A DNA stretch of 64,000 nt from Mucilaginibacter gossypiicola (GCF_900110105.1 NZ_FOCL01000017.1:80720-144719); one strand, 5' to 3'. Numbered from the stretch's first letter, positions 17,880-27,142 are shown. The notes: a model not told the origin generated them from the letters alone. Made by a program: numbers and translations.

Positions 17880-20800
17880 TTAGAAATTAACATTTACGCC
17901 TGCGGTCATCACACGAACCTGCGGATACGCTTCGGCCCTTGTTTGATCTGTGGTTTGTTCCGGATCAAAGCCTTTGAATTTGGTAAACGTGAAAGCATTT
18001 TGCACGTTGGCATAGATCCTTAGTGAGCTTAACCCAATTTTCCTAATTGCAGCAGGGCTCAGGGTATATCCCAGTTCAATGTTTTTAATCCTCAGATACG
18101 ATGCATTTTCTACATAGAAGGAAGAGTGAATATTGTTTCTTACACCATCCAATGTAAGGCGCGGATAGGTATTAGATGGATTTTGCGGTGTCCACCTGTT
18201 TAACCACCAGGTGCCCAAGTTGGCAAAGCCGCTGAAAGGTGAAGCAATTTCATAGTAGGTATAACCTTGCATACCTTGTACACCTTGTAAGAATGCACCC
18301 AAATCAAAACCTTTCCAGGCTACATTAAAGTTGAAAGCATATGTTACGCTTGGAAACTGCTTGCCAATGATTTTGCGATCATGATTTTGGTCAACCACGC
18401 CGTCACCATTAAGGTCAGCATATTTAATATCCCCAGGTTGTGCATTGTAATCACTTACTTTAACAACACCCGGTTTAAGCGTATAAGTGCGGCTGGCATA
18501 AGGGATAGACGCATCGCTGTTGTTTTGCCATGTAAAGTCAGAAATTTGGTAGATTCCGGTCATCTGATAACCGTAGAATGAATTTATAGCAGAACCAACA
18601 ACTATGGCTTTTGGAGAAGTAAACTGCTGAGGCACATTCATGGCGAGGATCTTGTTGACAATGTGTGAAACATTTAAAGAAGTCCTTAGCTTAATACCAT
18701 TATCAAATGCTTTTCTATAAGAAATCCCCAGTTCGAAGCCCTTGTTTTGCACCTCACCAGCGTTAGCCGTTGGCGCCGATTGGGCAATTGTTAGCGGAAT
18801 CGGCTGGGTTAACAGCAGGTTTTTAGTCCTTTTATCAAAATAATCTGCAGTAATTTCGATGTTGTTATGCAAAGAGATGTCGAGACCCAAATCAAGCTGC
18901 TGAGCTGTTTCCCATGTCAAATCTTTGTTAGTCATTGCAGTAATGGCAACGCCCGAGTAAAGCGTTCCGCCGAAAGAATAGTTTTGGCCCGAACTCAGGA
19001 TATCGCTGCCATTGTAGTAGTTGCTGATATTTTGATTACCCAAACGCCCCCAGGAAGCACGAACTTTCGCAAAGTCCAGCCAGGTCAGGCCTTTCATGAA
19101 ATTCTCTTTCGATAACACCCAGGCGGCTGAGAATGAAGGAAAGGTACCCCATTGCTTCCCTTGTGCAAACCTGGAAGAACCGTCTCTTCTGATATTGGCT
19201 TCAAATAAATATTTTTCATCAAAAGCATAACTGAAACGGCCAAAAAGCGAACGAAGGCCAAGAGCATAACTCCCTGCGTTATTGGTCTGCGTGGCTGCAT
19301 CACCAAGGTTCAATACGCGTTGTGAATTGTTCACAAAATTTGCACGATAGCCGCTTTGCCAGTCATAGGTAAACTCCTCTTCGCTATAACCACCTAATAA
19401 ATTGAATGAATGATGATTGATTGTCTTATTGTATTTCAACAAACCGGTAAGCAAGGAATGTCCATCAATTTCGCTCGTTGTAGTCAGATTGGAAGCTAAT
19501 TGCGTAGCCGTTCCGTTTTGATTTTGCAGGGTTACATTGGCATGAAAAGCATTGCCGTTAGTGGAGGTAACATTATAACCGTAAGTAAGCTGCGCACTTA
19601 AACCCGGCAGGATTTTATATTCAGCTTCGGCCTGGCCGCTAAAATTATAGCGTTTTGTAAGGTTAGTGCTCCCTTCTTTAATTTCGCCGTAATAGTTACG
19701 TTCGCCGTTAACAGAAACCCAGTTACCGTTAGCATCCTTAAGCGGATGTATTGGTGCAAGGGTTGCATACCATTCAGCATTCCAAAGATCGGTCGGCTCA
19801 TTTTTTATCCCTACGTTACCAGATATGTTGCCGGAAACACGAAGTTTTTTATCTTTCAGGTGATAGCTGTCAAGATTAAGACGAAAGTCTGTTTTCTTAT
19901 AATTGGTGGCAACCAAAATACCGTCCTGATCCAAATGGCCCAGCATAAAGGAATAATTGACATTGTCGCTTCCCCCGGTTGCGCTTACGCGGTGATTTTG
20001 CATGTAAGCATTACCATAGTATACATCAAAATAATTGATATCCGGGTACATGGGGTTGTTGTGGGCAGCGTACTTTTGAATAGTCGAATCGGCATATAAC
20101 GGAGCCGAACCTGTATTTAACGCCGCCTCGTTGTAAAGCGTTGTATATTGAACAGAATTTAACACTTTGGGCAATCTTGTCGGACTCTGGATACCTGCAT
20201 ATCCGCTATAGTTAACCTTAACTTTGCCTGCTGATCCCCGTTTGGTGGTAATTAATATAACACCATTTGCCGCCCGGCTACCGTAGATAGCAGATGAAGC
20301 AGCATCCTTCAGTACTGAAATTGACTGAACATCGTTTGGATTTACGTCTCCAATAGTTCCGGGAAAACCGTCAACCAAAACTAAAGGGGAATTATCTCCA
20401 AAAGTTCCTACGCCGCGGATGTCTATGACAGTATTGTCATCTCCTGGCTTACCCGAGCTTTGCAGCGCAAACACACCGGAAACGGTGCCCTGCAATGCCT
20501 GGCTGGTGTTTGTTAAGGGCCGGCTTTCCAGATCCTGCGTATTTACGATACCTACAGATCCTGTCAGATTTTCTTTCTTCTGCGTTCCGTAACCCACTAC
20601 CACCACATCGTTCAGAGTTTTCATTGATGGTTTAAGTTTTATCGCAATATCAGTTTTACCGTTAACTGCAATTTCAACTTTCTCGTAGGAGATATAAGTT
20701 ACAACGAGGACGGCGTTTTCGGGCACATTGCTAAGCTGAAAGTTGCCTTTTATGTCGGTTAGTGCACCTTTATTGGTTCCCTTTACACTAATAGACACCC

Positions 20801-21032
20801 CTACAAGCGGCAGATCATTAGTGGCATCTACAACAGAACCTTTTATAGTAATTGCAGCCTTATCTGCAGCAGTGTGAGCAATTATCAGCTTGTTGTTGTT
20901 GTTGTTGTGAGTTACTAAATTGGGGCTTGACGCATTGGCACCAATTGGCAGTATCAACAATGCCAAAGCTTTAAATGTGGTGCGGAAACCCCTGGAATAC
21001 AAATAATTTGAAATAAGTAATTTTCGTTTCAT
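17880..21032 (-). CDS. SusC/RagA family TonB-linked porin
   Basis: Outer-membrane channel that imports oligosaccharides, powered by TonB. 1050 residues: long signal region about 1-34, an Asn run (43-47), carboxypeptidase-regulatory-like domain about 61-135, signature DVVVVGYGTQKKENLTGSV (about 141-159), plug to about 268 with LVLVDGFPG and SVLKDAASSAIYGSRAANGV, then a 22-strand barrel ending in the usual short beta strand (VRVMTAGVNVNF). First gene of the SusCD operon. The Asn run is coded by six GTT/AAC units (near 20893-20910), a microsatellite just after the signal peptide. Assignment is secure; substrate is inferred from the nearby GH5, GH35, GH43 and GH51 genes. Confidence 0.97.
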   Translation of the reverse strand: MKRKLLISNYLYSRGFRTTFKALALLILPIGANASSPNLVTHNNNNNKLIIAHTAADKAAITIKGSVVDATNDLPLVGVSISVKGTNKGALTDIKGNFQLSNVPENAVLVVTYISYEKVEIAVNGKTDIAIKLKPSMKTLNDVVVVGYGTQKKENLTGSVGIVNTQDLESRPLTNTSQALQGTVSGVFALQSSGKPGDDNTVIDIRGVGTFGDNSPLVLVDGFPGTIGDVNPNDVQSISVLKDAASSAIYGSRAANGVILITTKRGSAGKVKVNYSGYAGIQSPTRLPKVLNSVQYTTLYNEAALNTGSAPLYADSTIQKYAAHNNPMYPDINYFDVYYGNAYMQNHRVSATGGSDNVNYSFMLGHLDQDGILVATNYKKTDFRLNLDSYHLKDKKLRVSGNISGNVGIKNEPTDLWNAEWYATLAPIHPLKDANGNWVSVNGERNYYGEIKEGSTNLTKRYNFSGQAEAEYKILPGLSAQLTYGYNVTSTNGNAFHANVTLQNQNGTATQLASNLTTTSEIDGHSLLTGLLKYNKTINHHSFNLLGGYSEEEFTYDWQSGYRANFVNNSQRVLNLGDAATQTNNAGSYALGLRSLFGRFSYAFDEKYLFEANIRRDGSSRFAQGKQWGTFPSFSAAWVLSKENFMKGLTWLDFAKVRASWGRLGNQNISNYYNGSDILSSGQNYSFGGTLYSGVAITAMTNKDLTWETAQQLDLGLDISLHNNIEITADYFDKRTKNLLLTQPIPLTIAQSAPTANAGEVQNKGFELGISYRKAFDNGIKLRTSLNVSHIVNKILAMNVPQQFTSPKAIVVGSAINSFYGYQMTGIYQISDFTWQNNSDASIPYASRTYTLKPGVVKVSDYNAQPGDIKYADLNGDGVVDQNHDRKIIGKQFPSVTYAFNFNVAWKGFDLGAFLQGVQGMQGYTYYEIASPFSGFANLGTWWLNRWTPQNPSNTYPRLTLDGVRNNIHSSFYVENASYLRIKNIELGYTLSPAAIRKIGLSSLRIYANVQNAFTFTKFKGFDPEQTTDQTRAEAYPQVRVMTAGVNVNF

Positions 21033-21599
21033 AATTGGGTTATAAATAATTTAAATTGTTGGGTTGGATTGGCCGGACAATAAGTGTGTCAACGCGACCG
21101 GCAATAGGTCGCCAACAACCGAAAAGCATAGCTTTTACAGTTGTCAAAATCAACGATAACATGCAATTGACCGGAACCAGGAAATTGCCCTGGCATTTCG
21201 TGGAATGTTTTTAATTTAAGATGCCCGCGGTTTCCCTTTCTCTGGAGCATACTCTACTTTCAGAATTTGTCTCATGTTGGTTTTATTAAAAGAATAATTG
21301 GTTAACACGACAGCCCTTTCGACATGACTAATCGTGAAGGCAAAGTGTTTTAAAAACGCAGAAAACAAAAGGGGCTAAACAGCAAAAAAGGGGGGACAAA
21401 GAGGCAATATCAGCCCAGGAAACCATTATCAATGATTTCGAACTGAAAGAGCAAGCAAAAAAAGAGTTGTATTTCTAAATCAGAATAGTAGTAATGCGTA
21501 CGGCTTGGTACCGTCCTCCCGTGTGGGATTTCCAGATAATATAAGAAGTTAAAACATTTTCAAGCCGGTATTCCGCAGAGAAAAGTCGGCTAAAGCTAT
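21033..21599. other. Upstream region of susCD
   Basis: 567 bp between the susC start and the GNAT stop (both minus strand). The only structure I can support is motif copy B at 21367-21404, about 335 bp before susC. The rest shows no gene and no clear hairpin. Confidence 0.5.
21367..21404 (-). promoter_or_regulatory. Shared locus motif, copy B (candidate HTCS site)
   Basis: Plus-strand text begins AAAAGGGGCTAAACAGCAAA and continues AAAGGGGGGACAAAGAGG. The first 21 bases match copy A (9122-9143) with one substitution and one deleted G. The second G-rich half plus CAAA is also shared. Confidence 0.5.
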
Positions 21600-22025
21600 T
21601 TATTTCCTGACCATTTTATAGTGTTTAATCCCGGCTTCCTCAAACTCCGGCCCGGATACTTCAAAACCCAGTTTTGAATAAAATGGTACGGCGTGAGTTT
21701 GCGAATTGAGATAAACATAATTGGCATCAGCCGGCAAATCAGCCAATACAACTTTCACCAGCTCGCCTCCTATACCAAACCCTCTGAATGCTTTTAAAAC
21801 AGCAAAGCGTTCAAGCTTATAGCCATTTTCGGTTTTACGCCAACGACATGCACCGGCTGGTTCGCCATCAACAGTAGCTAAAAAATGATGAGATACATCT
21901 TCATGTTCATACTCTAACTCGGGCGGGCAGTTTTGTTCAATAACAAATACCTCGTGCCTTATGGCATGTACTGTGTCAAGATCAGCTTGTTCCGTTGCTT
22001 TTTTTACTATGATTTTTGCGGGCAT
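21600..22025 (-). CDS. GNAT family N-acetyltransferase
   Basis: Acetyl-CoA-dependent acetyltransferase of unknown acceptor, similar in plan to the ElaA/YjcF group. 141 residues. The N-terminal IRHEVFVIEQNCPPELEYEHED (22-43) is typical of that group. The acetyl-CoA loop is RGFGIGGELV (about 80-89), preceded by the LERFAVL strand, and YSKLGF (115-120) gives the C-terminal strand and helix. Start ATG at 22025 lies inside the upstream gene, overlapping its last 44 bases in another frame, so translation is probably coupled. Confidence 0.88.
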   Translation of the reverse strand: MPAKIIVKKATEQADLDTVHAIRHEVFVIEQNCPPELEYEHEDVSHHFLATVDGEPAGACRWRKTENGYKLERFAVLKAFRGFGIGGELVKVVLADLPADANYVYLNSQTHAVPFYSKLGFEVSGPEFEEAGIKHYKMVRK

Positions 22026-22500
22026 TGATGTAATGAGGTTTTGTTTTGAAATTATTAAGCTTGGTAGTATGGTTCTCCCTTGCTGCGTCTATGGAGTGTG
22101 TGCAAGTGATATCGTCTTCCTCTTCGGCAAGCCCGGCCAGTTCTACATAAAATTTGTGTAACTGATCAAGTTCCTTTTCAGTAATATCCTCAATATCAAC
22201 CATGCGGTTACTTGCTCCCTGGTGCGATGCAAGCAGCTCATTCAGTTTCAAATGTATAGCTTTTGAATCTTTATTTTGCGATTTCTGAATCAAAAAAACC
22301 ATCAGAAAGGTAACTATAGTGGTGCCGGTGTTAATAACCAACTGCCATGTATCCGAATAATGGAATAAAGGCCCTGTAACTCCCCAAACAATGATAACGC
22401 CGAACGCAGTGATAAACGCGCCAGAACTGCCGGTAGCTATGGTAGCCCAGTTAGCAAAACGTTCAAATAAATTCTTTTTCTTACTGTTAGTTTTAACCAT
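21982..22500 (-). CDS. Low-affinity iron permease-like small membrane protein
   Basis: 172 residues resembling the bacterial low-affinity iron permease family (Fet4-like). Two membrane helices are visible (about 25-48 and 57-73), with FERFANWATIATGSSGAF (12-29) and the WQLVINTGTTIVTFLMVFL (52-70) and QNKDSKAIHLKLNELL (75-90) signatures. Transport activity is known only for distant fungal relatives, so function here is uncertain. The last 25 or so residues (TTKLNNFKTKPHYINARKNH) look unlike the family and overlap the GNAT start. This suggests the tail was gained by loss of an earlier stop. Upstream fba is separated by a terminator. Confidence 0.8.
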   Translation of the reverse strand: MVKTNSKKKNLFERFANWATIATGSSGAFITAFGVIIVWGVTGPLFHYSDTWQLVINTGTTIVTFLMVFLIQKSQNKDSKAIHLKLNELLASHQGASNRMVDIEDITEKELDQLHKFYVELAGLAEEEDDITCTHSIDAARENHTTKLNNFKTKPHYINARKNHSKKSNGTS

Positions 22501-22553
22501 CGATAGCAGATTTTTATCTCTTTGTTATAGATTGTGCGCTGCCTGTAAACAAC

Positions 22554-22587
22554 AAAGCGCCTGTACAACAAATGTACAGGCGCTTTT
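22554..22587 (-). terminator. Terminator of fba
   Basis: AAAGCGCCTGTACA (22554-22567) pairs exactly with TGTACAGGCGCTTT (22573-22586), loop ACAAA. On the minus strand it follows the fba stop by about 20 bases and ends in a T-rich run. Confidence 0.85.
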
Positions 22588-22605
22588 GTTAGTTTTTGAT
22601 GAATA

Positions 22606-23685
22606 TTATAATTTGCTGTAAACGTCGATACAATTAAGATCTTCAAACGCAGCAGACAGCCTTTTTACAAAGCTTTCTTCACCTTTGCGTAACCAAACGC
22701 GTGGGTCATAATATTTTTTGTTTGGAGAATCCTCGCCATCCGGGCTGCCGATCTGGCTTTGCAGGTATCCTTCTTTTGATTTGTAGTAATCTTTAATGCC
22801 TTCCCAGTAAGCCCATTGCATATCGGTATCAATGTTCATTTTGATAGCGCCATATGAAATAGCCTCGCGGATTTCTTCCTGGCTTGAACCAGAACCACCG
22901 TGGAATACAAAGTTGATAGGTTTTTCGGCAGTTAAACCAAATTTCTGTTTAACATACTCCTGTGAGTTATGCAAAATAACCGGTTGTAACTTAACGTTAC
23001 CTGGTTTGTAAACACCATGTACGTTACCAAAAGCAGCAGCTACGGTAAAACGAGGACTTACTTTTGAAAGGTGCTCGTATGAGTAAGAAACCTCTTCTGG
23101 CTGAGTATATAAACGTGAGCTGTCAACGTCAGAGTTGTCAACACCATCTTCTTCGCCACCGGTAACACCTAATTCGATTTCAAGTGTCATACCCATTTTA
23201 GCCATACGCTCAAGGTATTTGGCCGAAATTTCGATATTCTCTTCAATAGGCTCTTCCGAAAGGTCAAGCATGTGTGATGAGAATAAAGGTTTGCCTGTTT
23301 CAGCAAAAAACTTCTCGCCATGATCTAACAAGCCATCAATCCAGGGTAATAATTTTTTAGCGGCATGATCTGTATGCAAAATAACTGCTACACCATAATG
23401 TTCTGCCAAAAGGTGAACGTGCTTTGCAGCAGATACACCACCTAAAATACAGGCCTGAAGTTTTGAATTATCCAATGATTTGCCGGCGTAAAACTGTGCA
23501 CCGCCATTTGACAGCTGAATAATAACCGGTGAGTTAACAGCCTTAGCTGTTTCCATAACTGCATTGATAGTATTAGTACCAATAACGTTTACTGCCGGTA
23601 AAGCAAACTGATGCTTTTTTGCTGCTTCAAATAGTTCCTGCACCTGATCGCCGTGCAGAACACCTCTATAATTTTTTAAATCCAT
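22606..23685 (-). CDS. fbaA: Class II fructose-bisphosphate aldolase
   Basis: Zinc enzyme of glycolysis and gluconeogenesis: fructose 1,6-bisphosphate to dihydroxyacetone phosphate plus glyceraldehyde 3-phosphate, in the cytoplasm. 359 residues, the usual length for the FbaA-type subclass. Catalytic Asp106 and zinc ligand His107 in LHTDHAAKK, Glu171 (LEIELGVTGGEED), His223 (NVHGVYKPGN) and His262 (FHGGSGSS) line up with the E. coli enzyme, as does NIDTDMQWAYW (284-294). Start ATG at 23685. Single-gene unit closed by the terminator at 22554-22587. Confidence 0.97.
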   Translation of the reverse strand: MDLKNYRGVLHGDQVQELFEAAKKHQFALPAVNVIGTNTINAVMETAKAVNSPVIIQLSNGGAQFYAGKSLDNSKLQACILGGVSAAKHVHLLAEHYGVAVILHTDHAAKKLLPWIDGLLDHGEKFFAETGKPLFSSHMLDLSEEPIEENIEISAKYLERMAKMGMTLEIELGVTGGEEDGVDNSDVDSSRLYTQPEEVSYSYEHLSKVSPRFTVAAAFGNVHGVYKPGNVKLQPVILHNSQEYVKQKFGLTAEKPINFVFHGGSGSSQEEIREAISYGAIKMNIDTDMQWAYWEGIKDYYKSKEGYLQSQIGSPDGEDSPNKKYYDPRVWLRKGEESFVKRLSAAFEDLNCIDVYSKL

Positions 23686-23953
23686 TAGCGTTTATTTGGG
23701 GCTCGAAGTTATAAAATTTATTGAAATCGGTTAAGTAATCTTAAAAGTATATCAAAACGATAGTAAAAATAGGCTTAATTTGAAAATATGATATAATTCA
23801 TTAATAATCCAATCCTTTTATTACGAAAATAGCATTAAAAAAGTATTTTAAATTTCGGCAAACAATTTACCTTACCATAACTTTTTATATCCGGCACTAC
23901 ATGTTTAATATTTTTTGTTTCTTTGTACCCAATTGAAAGAGTTAGACACAGAT

Positions 23954-24799
23954 ATGGCATGGTTTAAACGAGAGTTGAAAGGGATAATTACGACCACTGA
24001 GGAAAAGAAAGAAGCCCCCGATGGCATCTGGAATAAATGCCCTAATTGTAAGAAACCTTTACACTATTCAGAACAGGTAGAAAATCAATATGTGTGCCAT
24101 TACTGTGGCTTCCACCTGCGCATAGGTTCAAAAGAATATTTTTCGGTACTATTTGATAATAACGAGTTTACAGAACTTTTCCCTGCTCTTACATCAGGCG
24201 ATCCGCTACATTTTGAGGATACCAAAAAGTACACCGACAGGCTTAAAGAAACTCAAAAGAAAACAGGTTTAAGTGATGCGATCAGAGCAGGCGTAGGTAA
24301 AATTGACGGCCAGGACATCGTTATCGCCTGTATGGATTTTAATTTCATTGGCGGTTCAATGGGATCTGTTGTTGGTGAAAAGATAGCCCGCTCCATCGAT
24401 TACAGTATTGAGCATAAAGTTCCGTTCCTGATGATCTCAAAATCAGGCGGTGCACGTATGATGGAAGCTGCGTTTTCACTGATGCAGATGGCTAAAACAT
24501 CGGCTAAGCTGGCTTTATTGGCACAGGCAAAAGTTCCGTACATTTCTTTACTTACCGACCCAACTACAGGTGGTGTAACAGCGTCATACGCTATGTTAGG
24601 TGATATCAATATTGCCGAACCGGGAGCGCTGATAGGCTTTGCAGGCCCAAGGGTAATTAAAGAAACCATCAAAAAAGATCTTCCTAAAGGTTTCCAGACT
24701 GCCGAATTTGTGCAGGAACACGGTTTCCTTGATTTCATTGTAGACAGAAGAGAAATGAAAGAAAAATTGGCTTCATTTATTAAGATGATGGCCAATTAA
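23954..24799 (+). CDS. accD: Acetyl-CoA carboxylase carboxyltransferase beta subunit
   Basis: Transfers the carboxyl group from biotin to acetyl-CoA to give malonyl-CoA, the first step of fatty-acid synthesis, with AccA. 281 residues. The zinc ribbon has Cys29, Cys32, Cys48 and Cys51 (CPNC...CHYC). The crotonase-like fold follows with GVGKIDGQDIVIACMDFNF, GGSMGSVVGEKIARS, SGGARMMEAAFSLMQMAKTS and PTTGGVTASYAMLGDI. I use the ATG at 23954 (MAWFKRELKG), as in orthologues, rather than an upstream TTG at 23915. Stands alone on the plus strand before the repeat element at 24961. Confidence 0.97.
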   Translation: MAWFKRELKGIITTTEEKKEAPDGIWNKCPNCKKPLHYSEQVENQYVCHYCGFHLRIGSKEYFSVLFDNNEFTELFPALTSGDPLHFEDTKKYTDRLKETQKKTGLSDAIRAGVGKIDGQDIVIACMDFNFIGGSMGSVVGEKIARSIDYSIEHKVPFLMISKSGGARMMEAAFSLMQMAKTSAKLALLAQAKVPYISLLTDPTTGGVTASYAMLGDINIAEPGALIGFAGPRVIKETIKKDLPKGFQTAEFVQEHGFLDFIVDRREMKEKLASFIKMMAN

Positions 24800-25192
24800 G
24801 ATATAATCAATCTTTATATGTGAGGGATAAGCTTAAATGTTTATCCCTTATTTTTTGTCTCAGTTTTTTTTAAAATTGATATCATTTCGATTGAGCGTGG
24901 AATGGCCAGGGCGGGGTGAGGAGAAATCTTATACGCTATGTAAATACGCTTTAATGTCCCATCAGGGTCTCTCGCAGAGGACCCTGATGTATATGCCATG
25001 CATATTCGCTGTTCTAAATATTCTGACAGGTATGAACGCGGCGCGGGGAGCCTCAGGGTCCTCTGCGAGAGACCCTGAGGAGACGTGAGGCATTTCACCT
25101 CCCCTGCCAATTTGACAATAGTATAACAATTGGAACATACATTGATGGTACAGTTCCGACAAACATTAAATCAACCATATTAAAATATAGTT
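24800..25192. other. Gap between accD and htpG with a repeat element
   Basis: 393 bp. The centre is the AGGGTC palindrome pair (24961-25080). Weaker outer inverted similarity (around 24900-24927 and 25083-25112: CCAGGGCGGGGTGAGG against GGCAGGGGAGGTGAAAT on the other strand) extends it to about 210 bp. Open frames here are repeat-derived and not believed. The htpG promoter must lie in the last 80 bases. Confidence 0.65.
24961..25080. repeat. AGGGTC palindrome pair (REPIN-like)
   Basis: Left unit 24961-24988 and right unit 25051-25080 are inverted copies, each a self-complementary hairpin built on CAGGGTC/GACCCTG around CTCGCAGA. Outermost bases differ between units (AT..AT versus CCT..AGG) but stay paired within each unit. 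Confidence 0.85.
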
Positions 25193-27076
25193 ATGCAAGA
25201 AAAAGGCAGCATTTCGATCCACACCGAAAACATTTTCCCGATCATTAAGAAGTTCTTATACTCTGATAACGAGATATTTTTGCGTGAGCTGGTATCAAAC
25301 GCGGTAGATGCTACCCAAAAAATTAAACGTTTGGCTTCATTAGGCCAATACAATGGCGAGCTTGGTGACCTCCGTGTTGAGGTTGCTTTTGATGCCGACA
25401 AAAAGACCATCACCATTAGTGATAATGGTATAGGTATGACCGCCGAAGAGATCAAAAAATATATCAACCAGATCGCTTTCTCGGGTGCTACCGAATTCAT
25501 GGAGAAATTCAAGGAAGCTAAAGATGCCAATGAGATCATTGGTCGCTTTGGTTTAGGTTTTTATTCGGCATTTATGGTTGCCGATAAGGTAGAGATCCAA
25601 ACTTTATCATACCAGGAAGGTGCAGAGCCTGCATTCTGGGTTTGCGATGGCAGCACGGAATTTGAAATTGGCGAAGGTATTTTAGAAGAACGCGGTACCG
25701 AAATTACCTTGTTCATTAACGATGAATCTGCAGAGTTTTTAAGTCAATACAAACTACAGGAGATCCTTGATAAGTATTGCAAGTTTTTACCTGTACCTAT
25801 TAAATTCGGTACTAAAACCGAATCTGTTGAAGATGGTGTTGACGAGGAAGGCAAACCAAAATACACTTCAGTTGAAGTTGATAATATTATCAACACCACC
25901 AACCCTATCTGGACAAAAGCGCCATCTGAGTTAAAAGATGAAGATTACCTGGACTTTTACAAACAGCTTTATCCTTTCAGCGAAGACCCGTTGTTCTGGA
26001 TCCACCTTAATGTTGATTATCCTTTCAATCTTACAGGTGTGTTGTACTTCCCTAAGCTGAAAAACGATTTTGAGTTCCAGAAAAACAAGATCAAATTATT
26101 CAGCCGCCAGGTATTTATAACCGACGAAGTAAAAGACATTGTTCCTGAATTTTTGATGTTGTTACATGGTGTTATCGATTCACCAGATATCCCGCTTAAC
26201 GTATCACGCAGCTTTTTACAGGCTGATAGCAACGTTAAAAAAATCAACAGCTACATTACTAAAAAAGTAGCTGATAAATTGTCAGAACTTTTCAAAGCTG
26301 ATCGTAAAGCCTACGAAGAAAAATGGACAGACATTGGCCTGTTTGTTAAATACGGTATGGTGAGCGAAGACAAGTTTTATGACAAAGCCAAAGACTTTGT
26401 TTTGGTTACCAATACCGACAAACAAAACTTCACCCTGCCCGAGTACAAAGACAAAGTTGAAGCCAATCAAACCGACAAAGACGGTCAGCTGGTTTACATT
26501 TACACCAACGATCCGGCAAAACAGGATTCATTTATCCAGTCGGCCAATAAAAAAGGTTATGATGTATTGGTAATGAACTCGCCTATCGACAACCACTTTA
26601 TCAGCCAATTAGAGCAGAAATTAGAAAAAACATCGTTAAAACGTGTTGACGCTGATGTTGCCGACAAACTGATCAAAAAAGATGATGCCCTTGAAACTGT
26701 ACTTACCGAAGAGCAAAGTACCCAGGTAAAAAGCATTTTTGACAAAGCTATCAACAGACCTGCTTACAATGTACAAATTGAAAGCCTAAACCCGGACGAG
26801 TTACCGGTTACCGTAACTATGGATGAGTTCATGCGCCGTATGAAAGACATGGCAGCTATGGGCGGCGGTATGAGTTTCTACGGCAACATGCCTGATAACT
26901 ACAAAGTTATTGTAAATGGCAACCACAAATTGGTAAGCCGCATTTTACAGGAAGAAGACGAAGCCGTACAAGCCCAGCTTTCAAAACAAGCATTTGACTT
27001 AGCATTGTTATCACAAGGTTTATTAACCGGTGCCGAACTGACTGAGTTTGTTAAACGCAGCGTAAGCCTGATATAA
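25193..27076 (+). CDS. htpG: Hsp90-family chaperone HtpG
   Basis: ATP-dependent cytosolic chaperone. 627 residues, normal length. The N-terminal GHKL ATPase has ELVSNAVDAT (32-41; Glu32, Asn36, Asp39), SDNGIGMT (76-83) and GRFGLGFYSAFMVADKV. The middle domain has the conserved PLNVSRSFLQAD segment and the FxxxRLxTF-type client-binding region, and the C-terminal dimerisation domain ends near VKRSVSLI. Start ATG 25193, closed by the terminator at 27112-27138. Single-gene unit. Confidence 0.97.
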   Translation: MQEKGSISIHTENIFPIIKKFLYSDNEIFLRELVSNAVDATQKIKRLASLGQYNGELGDLRVEVAFDADKKTITISDNGIGMTAEEIKKYINQIAFSGATEFMEKFKEAKDANEIIGRFGLGFYSAFMVADKVEIQTLSYQEGAEPAFWVCDGSTEFEIGEGILEERGTEITLFINDESAEFLSQYKLQEILDKYCKFLPVPIKFGTKTESVEDGVDEEGKPKYTSVEVDNIINTTNPIWTKAPSELKDEDYLDFYKQLYPFSEDPLFWIHLNVDYPFNLTGVLYFPKLKNDFEFQKNKIKLFSRQVFITDEVKDIVPEFLMLLHGVIDSPDIPLNVSRSFLQADSNVKKINSYITKKVADKLSELFKADRKAYEEKWTDIGLFVKYGMVSEDKFYDKAKDFVLVTNTDKQNFTLPEYKDKVEANQTDKDGQLVYIYTNDPAKQDSFIQSANKKGYDVLVMNSPIDNHFISQLEQKLEKTSLKRVDADVADKLIKKDDALETVLTEEQSTQVKSIFDKAINRPAYNVQIESLNPDELPVTVTMDEFMRRMKDMAAMGGGMSFYGNMPDNYKVIVNGNHKLVSRILQEEDEAVQAQLSKQAFDLALLSQGLLTGAELTEFVKRSVSLI

Positions 27077-27111
27077 TATTTTGTTTTATAAATAGCTATT
27101 CCATTATTGTT

Positions 27112-27138
27112 AAGGCCATCTGAAAAACAGATGGCCTT
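27112..27138. terminator. Terminator of htpG
   Basis: AAGGCCATCTG (27112-27122) pairs exactly with CAGATGGCCTT (27128-27138), loop of five A, followed by TCTTTT. The A-rich left flank could also help stop the convergent gene. Confidence 0.85.
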
Positions 27139-27142
27139 TCTT

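Noticed and set aside
23915..23953. Upstream TTG start for accD
   Set aside because: It would add 13 residues before the conserved MAWFKRELKG start seen in orthologues.
24837..25162. Small open frames on both strands between accD and htpG
   Set aside because: They are created by the palindromic repeat; similar peptides on both strands (SSARDP, SLAEDP) reflect its symmetry.
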